Shown piece by piece: positions 1 through 5,896 of a stretch of 11,991 bases of DNA. How positions within the stretch are numbered: position 1 is the stretch's first letter; each line of letters begins with the position of its first letter. The DNA comes from Bacillota bacterium (GTDB lineage Bacteria > Bacillota > Clostridia > Tissierellales > Peptoniphilaceae), in assembly GCA_023394045.1 (NCBI GenBank), contig JAEXBN010000018.1, positions 1-11,991 of the forward strand, written 5' to 3'. A model generated the notes under the pieces. The model was not told where the DNA came from and made no database searches. It saw only the letters and a program-made list of their open reading frames with translations. The position numbers and the translations under genes were made by a program.

Positions 1-2529
1 GCGCTGCTCTTCCCGCGTCTCCATGCGCAAACGCTCCTCACGCTGCAGATTCAGCTGCACTTCCGATTGCTCTTTTTCGCGTTGGGCAAACTCCACCCTC
101 TGCTTCAGCAACATCAGGTTCTTTTCCAGATCCAGACGCTCTGCAGAGAGTTTCTCCTGCTGCTCTTCCCGATGTTTCAAGACGTTCAGCGCATCAGACT
201 CCTGCGTCTTCAAAAGCTGCTCTTGTTCTTCCAGATTTTCCTCCAGCTGATCGGACTTTTGATTCAAGCGTTCTTCTTCAAAGCGCTGTTCTCGAAGCAG
301 TTGCTCTTCTTCGTACCGAATTTCCGTTAATCTTTGCTCCGCCTCCGTCCGTTCATGGAATAAACGTGCCTCTTCGGCCCGATCCGTTTCTCTTCTCGAC
401 AGCAGCGCCTCTCGCTCCTCATCTGCGCGCGCTTGCTCCTGTTCGATTTGATGAATCAAGGTCTGCTCTTCTTTCAAACGGGTACGAAGCGTCTCAAGTT
501 CCTGTTCACGATTGAACAGAGAAGCTTCATGACGCCGATTCACCAAACCGCCCACCATGGAGCCCCAATTGTTCACCACATCCCCTTCCAACGAAACGAT
601 GCGGTTGCTGAACCGGCCGCGGTCAGAGAGCGCCAATGCATCATCGATGGTCTTGACGATACTGGTTCTCCCCAGAAAATGAGAGATGATCTCCAGAAGT
701 TCCGGATCACAGGACACCACGTCAGTCGCGTTGCAGAGTTCCTCACGTTTCCCGGAGCGCACCGGGCGCAGGCCGCGGATCCTCTCAATGGGCAAAAAGG
801 TCACGCGTCCTAAGCGCTCTTTCTTCAAAACAGAAATCAGATACTTGGCATCCTGCTCGCTCCTGACCACAATGTTTTGAAGTGCGCCGCCCAGGGTGAC
901 TTCAATGGCCGTCTCATATCCTTCCTTCACCGAAATCAGATCCGCCAAAGGTCCCACCAGATGCGCACGCACTTCGGGACGTTGATCAGCCAGCCGCATG
1001 AATTGCTGCACAGAGCGTCCATATCCCTCATATTGCTGCATCAGCGCCTTTAACATGCGCCCCTGCGTCTCCAGACGGGCAATCTCTGATTCCCCTTTAC
1101 GCCTCTGATCCGCCCGGCGATTCATGTCTTCCTGAAGATCCTCCAGACGCTGAAGATCTTCTTTTTGGCGCTCCTGAATCTCGTTCAGCTGCTGCTGTGC
1201 AAGAGAAAGCTTGGATTCCAGGCTCTCTCGTTCCGTCTGGTAGATCTGACGCTTTTCCGCTCGTCGGACTTCCTGCTGATCAGCCAAGCGCTGCGCCTCA
1301 GCATAAGCTTCACGCTCTTTCTCCGCATGCTCCTGCTGAAAGGCCAGCCGAGCCAGCTTCTCCTGAATCTCCCGGACATGCTGTTTTGCTTCATTCAACG
1401 CCTCGATATCCGGCCGCTCCGTCTCCTCCAGGTGAGCCTCCGCGCGCTCCAGTTCTTTCATCAAGGAAGCGACATGATCTTGCTTGGACTGAACATCCGA
1501 TTCAGCCTCACGTTCACGCTGTTCCAGCATTTTGGAACGCTCGCGGTCAAGATTTTGCTCCTGCTGCAGACGAGCAAGATCCTGCGCATAAAACTGCAGT
1601 TTCTCCTGCGACACATTATATTGTGTTTCCGCCTGGGTCTTATTCCGCTGATGCTGTTCGATGTCCACCGCCAATAAATCGCGCTTTTCGTCGTATTCGC
1701 GAATGGAGGACTCGAACGGCTGAAGAGCCTCGTCCAACCGCGCCACGGCCTCTTTCGCTTCAGCGAACTGCTGTTGCTGGATTTCCTGATCCGCCTGTAG
1801 TTTGCTCAGAGCCTGATCAATCGTCCGCTGGCGCTGCGCCAGCATGGATAACTCATGTCTTTCCAGCTGGCGGGTCAACTCCATTCCCGCCTTGGCGTTA
1901 TCCGCCTGCTTTTTCAAAATGGCATTTTCCTGTTTGCGGACGTGTAAATCGGACTCAACCTGCTTCAGCTGCTCCTCCGTCCGAACCAAGCGCCGCTCGG
2001 ACTCCACTTTTTTGAATTTATATTTCGCAATGCCGGCCGCTTCTTCAAAAACGGCGCGCCGTTCATCGCCCCTTGCGCTTAAAATCTCATCAATGCGCCC
2101 CTGACCGATGATGGAGTATCCTTCTTTTCCCACACCTGTATCAAGAAAAAGCTCATGCACATCCTTACGGCGTACCACCTGGTTATTGATCCGGTATTCG
2201 CTCTCGCCATTGCGGTACGTCCTTCGCTCAATCATCACTTCATCATAAGGCAAGGGAATGGAGCCATCGCTATTATCAAAGGTCATGCGCACCTGCGCCA
2301 TATTCATTGGAGATTTTTCAGCTGTTCCGCCGAAAATAATATCCTCCATGGTCGTTCCGCGAAGCGAGCGTGCCGATTGCTCTCCCAGTACCCAGCGCAC
2401 CGCATCGGAAAGATTGGACTTCCCCGATCCGTTCGGGCCAACAATCGCGACAAAATCTTCATCAAACGTCAACTTTGTCTTTTCCGCAAACGATTTAAAT
2501 CCGTATAGTTCCAATCCCTTCAGTCGCAC
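1..2529 (-). CDS. smc: Chromosome partition protein Smc, N-terminal 843 residues (cut by left edge)
   Basis: Smc is the ATPase core of the bacterial condensin, which works with ScpA and ScpB to organise and segregate the chromosome. I read the minus frame codon by codon from 2529 to base 1 and found no stop. The N-terminal head has Walker A GPNGSGKSN at residues 31-39, a Q-loop in IIGQGRIDEIL near residue 143, and the family motif EEAAGIAKYK at about 162-171. A long Gln/Glu/Arg-rich coiled coil covers about 175-495. The hinge is about 500-670 (EGYGRSVQQF, YETAIEVTLGGALQ, LEGDVVN), followed by the returning coil. Full-length family members have about 1190 residues, so the rest of the coil, the signature motif and Walker B lie outside the window. 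The start is GTG at 2529, giving MRLKGLELYGFKSF, which matches the family N-terminus. The hinge has Trp where a conserved Gly is usual (W655). The gene follows rnc by 36 bp in the same frame. Confidence 0.97.
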   Translation of the reverse strand, partial: MRLKGLELYGFKSFAEKTKLTFDEDFVAIVGPNGSGKSNLSDAVRWVLGEQSARSLRGTTMEDIIFGGTAEKSPMNMAQVRMTFDNSDGSIPLPYDEVMIERRTYRNGESEYRINNQVVRRKDVHELFLDTGVGKEGYSIIGQGRIDEILSARGDERRAVFEEAAGIAKYKFKKVESERRLVRTEEQLKQVESDLHVRKQENAILKKQADNAKAGMELTRQLERHELSMLAQRQRTIDQALSKLQADQEIQQQQFAEAKEAVARLDEALQPFESSIREYDEKRDLLAVDIEQHQRNKTQAETQYNVSQEKLQFYAQDLARLQQEQNLDRERSKMLEQREREAESDVQSKQDHVASLMKELERAEAHLEETERPDIEALNEAKQHVREIQEKLARLAFQQEHAEKEREAYAEAQRLADQQEVRRAEKRQIYQTERESLESKLSLAQQQLNEIQERQKEDLQRLEDLQEDMNRRADQRRKGESEIARLETQGRMLKALMQQYEGYGRSVQQFMRLADQRPEVRAHLVGPLADLISVKEGYETAIEVTLGGALQNIVVRSEQDAKYLISVLKKERLGRVTFLPIERIRGLRPVRSGKREELCNATDVVSCDPELLEIISHFLGRTSIVKTIDDALALSDRGRFSNRIVSLEGDVVNNWGSMVGGLVNRRHEASLFNREQELETLRTRLKEEQTLIHQIEQEQARADEEREALLSRRETDRAEEARLFHERTEAEQRLTEIRYEEEQLLREQRFEEERLNQKSDQLEENLEEQEQLLKTQESDALNVLKHREEQQEKLSAERLDLEKNLMLLKQRVEFAQREKEQSEVQLNLQREERLRMETREEQR

Positions 2530-2534
2530 TGCTA

Positions 2535-2540
2535 CCTTCC
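2535..2540 (-). promoter_or_regulatory. Ribosome binding site of smc
   Basis: GGAAGG lies 5 nt upstream of the GTG codon at 2529. It supports that codon as the smc start, since the frame is open further upstream as far as the rnc stop and contains no ATG there. Confidence 0.6.
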
Positions 2541-2565
2541 GCTTCCGTTTCCACGCACCTGTCGC

Positions 2566-3273
2566 TCAGATCATTTCCATCTCATTCAATGCATTGGCGG
2601 CTGCTTGCGCTTCCGCTTTTTTCTTGCTTGAACCTCTTCCTTTCGCTGCGATCCGTCCATCAATTTCGAGTGCCACGGTAAACACTGGCGCATGATCCGG
2701 ACCCTTTTCATCTAAGAGTAAATAGCGAAAGGCCTTCCCCTGCTTTCCCAGCACACTCTGGAGGCGGGACTTCGCATCCGTATCCGACTGGGAGGCATTC
2801 AAACGGGGAATCATCTGATGCACTCGCTCCTCAAACCACTGCTTCAAAAAGTCGTATCCGCCATCCAAATAGACGGCTCCGCAAACCGCTTCGAAAGCAT
2901 CGGCGATGAGAGAAGGTTTTTCACGTCCGCCGGACATTTCTTCGCCATGACCCAATTCGAGAATCTCGGGCAATCCGATCGATCGCCCAAACGCAGCAAA
3001 CGACTCTTCACAGACAGCCAATGCGCGTTTTCGGGAAAGCTCTCCCTCCGGATCTGAAGGAAACAAGCGAAACAAAGCATCAGAAGAAATGAGCTGCATC
3101 ACCGCATCGCCAAGAAATTCCAAGCGCTCATTGCTTTCATGATAGCGTTCCGGCGCTTCGTTCAGAATGGATCGATGCACCAACGCCCGCTCAAGCAAAT
3201 CGGAACGCTGAAACGTGTAGCCAAATTGTTCCTGAAAAAGATCCAAAGCGGCATTTTTTTCTTTCGGCGTCAT
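2566..3273 (-). CDS. rnc: Ribonuclease III
   Basis: RNase III is the double-strand-specific endoribonuclease that processes rRNA precursors and structured mRNAs, using two metal ions per active site in a homodimer. The 235-residue protein has the usual length. The catalytic domain (about 1-155) carries the signature NERLEFLGDA at 48-57, in which E49, E52 and D56 correspond to known catalytic or metal-binding acids. It also carries DAFEAVCGAVYLDGG at 125-139, with D125 and E128 as the second pair of acids. A C-terminal double-stranded RNA-binding domain covers about 168-233 and ends in the GRGSSKKKAEAQAA helix. The ATG at 3273 overlaps the plsX stop as ATGA and has an AAAGGAG ribosome binding site inside plsX, so translational coupling is likely. 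The usual Bacillota neighbour acpP is not present upstream. smc follows 36 bp downstream. Confidence 0.98.
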   Translation of the reverse strand: MTPKEKNAALDLFQEQFGYTFQRSDLLERALVHRSILNEAPERYHESNERLEFLGDAVMQLISSDALFRLFPSDPEGELSRKRALAVCEESFAAFGRSIGLPEILELGHGEEMSGGREKPSLIADAFEAVCGAVYLDGGYDFLKQWFEERVHQMIPRLNASQSDTDAKSRLQSVLGKQGKAFRYLLLDEKGPDHAPVFTVALEIDGRIAAKGRGSSKKKAEAQAAANALNEMEMI

Positions 3274-4250
3274 TGAATCTCCTTTCCGCTGTTCTGATCG
3301 GGGAAAAGTTGTCCCTTTTCAGCAAAATCCAGCGCCTCTTCAATCGCCAGCGCAAAAGTTTCCGCTGTTGAATTTCCATGTGCTTTATAGAGTGGCTTCC
3401 GAGCTCCAAGAAGCGGTGCCCCGCCGTGATTTTTATAATCAAAAGAGGAAAAAGCCCGCTTCAGATCATCTTTAATGAGCAGCGCGCCCAATTTCGTTTT
3501 CACGGATTGCATAAAAACGTCTTTGAGTTGGGACATGAGGAATTTTGCCGTCCCTTCGATGGACTTCAAGGCAACATTTCCCGCAAATCCGTCCGTAAGC
3601 AGAATATCGCAGTCGCTGAAAAAAATATCCCGCGCTTCGATGTTCCCAACAAAAGAAAGCTCACTTTCCTTCAGCAATTCAAAGGCCGCCGTCGTCCGCT
3701 TGTCGCCCTTTTCGGATTCCGCGCCAACATTGAGCAACCCCACCGTCGGATGGGGACGTCCCATCGCCGATTCCGCATACGCTACCGTGATTCGCGCAAA
3801 CTGTAAGAGCACCTCCGGCGTCGTATCCATAGTGGCTCCCGCATCCGCCAGCAACAGATCCCGACCCGGCCGGGGAATGATCGGAACGAGACAAAGGCGA
3901 TCCATTCCCTTCATTCTTTTAGTGATGAAATATCCCCCTGCGAGCAACGCTCCCGTGCTCCCCGCAGTCAAAAAGACATCCCCCTCCTCATTGAGCTTCT
4001 TCAATCCCAAAACCGTGCTCGACGTCTTTTTTCGGCGCAGGGCAAATACCGGTTGTTCCTCATTGTGAATAAATTCCTCGGTCGGAATGATCGAAACATT
4101 GGCATTCCCGGAAAAGCGGTTTTGAAAAAGCGGCTCCGGACCGACCAGTGTCGCCTGAAACTCTCGCTTTTTCATCGCGATCAAAAGCGCATCCGCCACC
4201 ATTTCCGGACCGGCATCCGATCCAAGCGCATCAATAATAATGTGGCTCAC
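3270..4250 (-). CDS. plsX: Phosphate acyltransferase PlsX (GTG start)
   Basis: PlsX is a peripheral membrane enzyme that makes acyl-phosphate from acyl-ACP and phosphate for PlsY, the first acyltransferase of phosphatidic acid synthesis. It can also run in reverse to charge ACP with fatty acids activated by FakA. The 326-residue protein shows the family blocks in order: IIDALGSDAGPE near 5-16, LTAGSTGALLAGG at 94-106, GLLNVGAESEKGDK at 171-184, VGNIEARDI at 201-209, TDGFAGNVALKS at 219-230 and GGAPLLGARKPLYKAHG at 276-292. I chose GTG at 4250 because the protein then begins VSHIIIDALG like other family members and an AAGGAG site stands 6 nt upstream. An ATG 120 bases further upstream would add a non-homologous leader and would read through the rpmF terminator. 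The stop overlaps the rnc start. fabD, fabG and acpP, which often follow plsX, are absent here. Confidence 0.96.
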   Translation of the reverse strand: MSHIIIDALGSDAGPEMVADALLIAMKKREFQATLVGPEPLFQNRFSGNANVSIIPTEEFIHNEEQPVFALRRKKTSSTVLGLKKLNEEGDVFLTAGSTGALLAGGYFITKRMKGMDRLCLVPIIPRPGRDLLLADAGATMDTTPEVLLQFARITVAYAESAMGRPHPTVGLLNVGAESEKGDKRTTAAFELLKESELSFVGNIEARDIFFSDCDILLTDGFAGNVALKSIEGTAKFLMSQLKDVFMQSVKTKLGALLIKDDLKRAFSSFDYKNHGGAPLLGARKPLYKAHGNSTAETFALAIEEALDFAEKGQLFPDQNSGKEIQ

Positions 4251-4256
4251 CGTGTT

Positions 4257-4262
4257 CTCCTT
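4257..4262 (-). promoter_or_regulatory. Ribosome binding site of plsX
   Basis: AAGGAG lies 6 nt upstream of the GTG at 4250. This is what fixes the plsX start at GTG rather than at the upstream in-frame ATG at 4370. Confidence 0.8.
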
Positions 4263-4329
4263 CCACGTCTCCCTGAAAATCGATGAAGCATTCAGGAAAC
4301 ATTGCCGCCCTTTCAAACAAAAACGATCT

Positions 4330-4365
4330 GAATAAAAGAAAAAGGTGCGGACCAGATCCGCACCT
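4330..4365 (-). terminator. Intrinsic terminator after rpmF
   Basis: On the minus strand a perfect 9-bp stem (AGGTGCGGA / TCCGCACCT, arms 4357-4365 and 4343-4351) with a 5-nt loop is followed by TTTTCTTTTATT. It starts 8 bp after the rpmF stop codon and should end most rpmF transcripts before plsX. On the plus strand the hairpin is not followed by a T-tract. Confidence 0.9.
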
Positions 4366-4373
4366 CCCACGTC

Positions 4374-4556
4374 TTATTCATTGACTGAAACGACTTCCTG
4401 GCCGTTGTAGTAACCGCAGTGCGGGCATACGCGATGCGGCAGCTTCGGTTCGCCGCAATTCGGACATTTCACTGTTGCATATGTCTTCAGACGGTAGGAA
4501 GAAGCTCTTCTTTTGTCTCTTCTCTGCTTAGACGTTTTTCTCTTCGGTACTGCCAT
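4374..4556 (-). CDS. rpmF: 50S ribosomal protein L32 (zinc-ribbon form)
   Basis: L32 is a small protein of the large ribosomal subunit. The 60-residue product begins MAVPKRKTSKQRRDKRRASS, the usual family N-terminus. It carries a four-cysteine zinc ribbon, CPNCGEPKLPHRVCPHCG, so this is the zinc-binding (C+) form. I chose ATG at 4556. An in-frame GTG three codons upstream (4565) overlaps the ribosome binding site AAGGGGGTGG and would add a non-conserved MDP. The gene has its own near-consensus promoter and its own terminator, so it appears largely monocistronic. In many Bacillota a DUF177/YceD gene precedes rpmF; here the upstream neighbour is the divergent tmcAL. Confidence 0.98.
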   Translation of the reverse strand: MAVPKRKTSKQRRDKRRASSYRLKTYATVKCPNCGEPKLPHRVCPHCGYYNGQEVVSVNE

Positions 4557-4561
4557 TGGAT

Positions 4562-4571
4562 CCACCCCCTT
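4562..4571 (-). promoter_or_regulatory. Ribosome binding site of rpmF
   Basis: The purine-rich AAGGGGGTGG lies 5 nt upstream of ATG 4556. It overlaps the alternative GTG at 4565 and therefore argues against that codon as the start. Confidence 0.65.
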
Positions 4572-4603
4572 CTTCCCGATTCGTCGATAAGAATAACATC
4601 GGA

Positions 4604-4633
4604 ATTATAAACGTGTTGTTCCCCCTTTGTCAA
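4604..4633 (-). promoter_or_regulatory. Sigma-A promoter of rpmF
   Basis: On the minus strand a perfect -35 box TTGACA (4628-4633) and a perfect -10 box TATAAT (4604-4609) are separated by 18 bp. Transcription should begin near 4597, about 40 nt upstream of the rpmF start codon. This is the strongest promoter I can recognise in the window, as expected for a ribosomal protein gene. Confidence 0.9.
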
Positions 4634-4650
4634 GTCAACCCAAAATCCAT

Positions 4651-4663
4651 CTCATCCGATGAG
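4651..4663. promoter_or_regulatory. 13-bp perfect palindrome in the rpmF/tmcAL divergent region
   Basis: CTCATC-C-GATGAG is a perfect inverted repeat with 6-bp arms around one central base. It lies 17 bp upstream of the rpmF -35 box and 9 bp before TAAAAT (4673-4678), a possible but unsupported -10 box for tmcAL with no good -35. The position would suit an operator acting on one or both genes. The palindrome is short and could be chance; I do not recognise a known regulator site. Confidence 0.3.
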
Positions 4664-4741
4664 CGCATTGTGTAAAATGGTCACATCAGCATCGATTCAA
4701 AACCCGTATCCGCAAAACGGGCGTCCCATGAAAGGATTTCT

Positions 4742-5896
4742 ATGACTTTTTCCTCTGCCATTGGTCTCATCTGTGAATGCAATCCTCTGCATTCTGGGCA
4801 TGTGACGCTAATCCAGCATCTCAAACAACATCATAGGCCAATCGTCTGTGCCATGTCGGGGCCTTTCGTCCAACGAGGCAGCGCCGCCATTTTGGATAAG
4901 TGGACCAGAGCTGAGGGACTGATTCGCCACGGTGCCGATTTGGTTCTGGAAATTCCTCAACGTTTTGTCCTTCAAAGCGCCGATTATTTTGCCGAAGGCG
5001 GAATTCAAACGCTCTCTCTGATTCCATCCATCCGCGCGATTGGATTTGGTGTGGAAGAGCCGCTTCAAATCAGAGAAAGTGAAGCCTTCTCTTTTGCACT
5101 TTCCGATCCGGAACAACAAAAACAGATCCGCATGCAAATCCGCTCCGGCTCCTCTTTCCGACAGGCTCTCTCAGATCTCCCTGGAGCGCCGACGCGCCCC
5201 AATCAGATTCTGGCGAACGCCTATCTCCGGTCGATGCGTCGGCATCATCTGAATTGGGAGACGATCGTTTTATCTCGCCCGGAAGCAAGCCCTGAAGCCC
5301 CCTCTGCGACGCAGCTCCGCTCCGCTATCGTCTCCATCCTGAAGCAAAATCCTTCCTTCTCCGAGCGCGTTCGGGCCTTCACAGAAATGGAATCCTTTCG
5401 GGGATTAGTCGATCCAGAATGCGTCGCTGAACACGCCCGAATCGCAGAGACCGAGAAGCTGCTTCATTTTCTGCAGCTGGCCTCGCTGCTTCATCCCCTG
5501 GACTTTTCGCTCTCCCCTTCGTTTGAAACGGGCATGGATGAGCGCATAAAAAGCGCCCTCTCCTCCGCCCATTCCCTAGAAGAAGGCATTCAAGCCGCTT
5601 CCAATAAGCGGCAATCCCGGGCGCGCTATCGCCGGCTGATTCTGAGCACCGTGCTTGGAATCACAAGGAATGATCTCTATCTACAGGAAGCCATCCGACC
5701 GCTGGCCTTCAACCAAAACGGCGCCGCACTTCTGCGTGAGACGACGGTTCCGATCATCCAGAAAGCCGCCTCGCAGCCGCTCTCTGAATCAGCCTCCAGA
5801 AGCTTCTCCATCGATCAGAAAGCAGAGCGTCTATACGAGCAGCTCACCGGCTCCGGTAATCTCGATCGGCTCCATGCTTTTTTTATTCCGGACTGA
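4742..5896 (+). CDS. tmcAL: tRNA(Met) cytidine acetate ligase TmcAL (YlbM family)
   Basis: TmcAL makes N4-acetylcytidine at the wobble base of elongator tRNA-Met, using acetate and ATP through an acetyl-adenylate, by a nucleotidyltransferase-type fold. The 384-residue product begins with the HxGH nucleotide-binding motif in GLICECNPLHSGH (H17, H20). It continues with MSGPFVQRGSAAILDKWTRAE at 38-58, GADLVLEIP at 64-72, PNQILANAYL at 153-162, SATQLRSAI at 188-196 and KRQSRARYRRLIL at 289-301, all family blocks. The ATG is preceded by AAAGGA with a 5-nt gap. It is the only plus-strand gene in the window, diverging from rpmF and overlapping the end of murE by 14 bp in convergent orientation. I see no clear terminator after it and only a weak promoter candidate before it. 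The CECNP version of the usual CEYNP motif is a minor variant. Confidence 0.93.
   Translation: MTFSSAIGLICECNPLHSGHVTLIQHLKQHHRPIVCAMSGPFVQRGSAAILDKWTRAEGLIRHGADLVLEIPQRFVLQSADYFAEGGIQTLSLIPSIRAIGFGVEEPLQIRESEAFSFALSDPEQQKQIRMQIRSGSSFRQALSDLPGAPTRPNQILANAYLRSMRRHHLNWETIVLSRPEASPEAPSATQLRSAIVSILKQNPSFSERVRAFTEMESFRGLVDPECVAEHARIAETEKLLHFLQLASLLHPLDFSLSPSFETGMDERIKSALSSAHSLEEGIQAASNKRQSRARYRRLILSTVLGITRNDLYLQEAIRPLAFNQNGAALLRETTVPIIQKAASQPLSESASRSFSIDQKAERLYEQLTGSGNLDRLHAFFIPD

Noticed and set aside
433..2015. Several plus-strand open frames opposite smc (433-813, 1165-1677, 1197-2015)
   Set aside because: They are antisense shadows of the smc coiled coil, whose frame is unbroken over this range. 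Their predicted proteins are low-complexity Leu/Ser/Pro-rich and resemble no family.
4251..4370. 40-residue N-terminal extension of plsX from an ATG at 4370
   Set aside because: The extension crosses the rpmF terminator hairpin and its U-tract, has no homology to PlsX, and the downstream GTG has a good AAGGAG site.
4557..4565. GTG at 4565 as the rpmF start
   Set aside because: It overlaps the ribosome binding site and adds three non-conserved residues before the standard MAVPKRKTS N-terminus.
4703..4721. CCCGT/ACGGG inverted repeat upstream of tmcAL as a riboswitch or attenuator
   Set aside because: The arms are only 5 bp around a 9-nt loop with no T-tract. This is too weak to call, and no known riboswitch core is visible.
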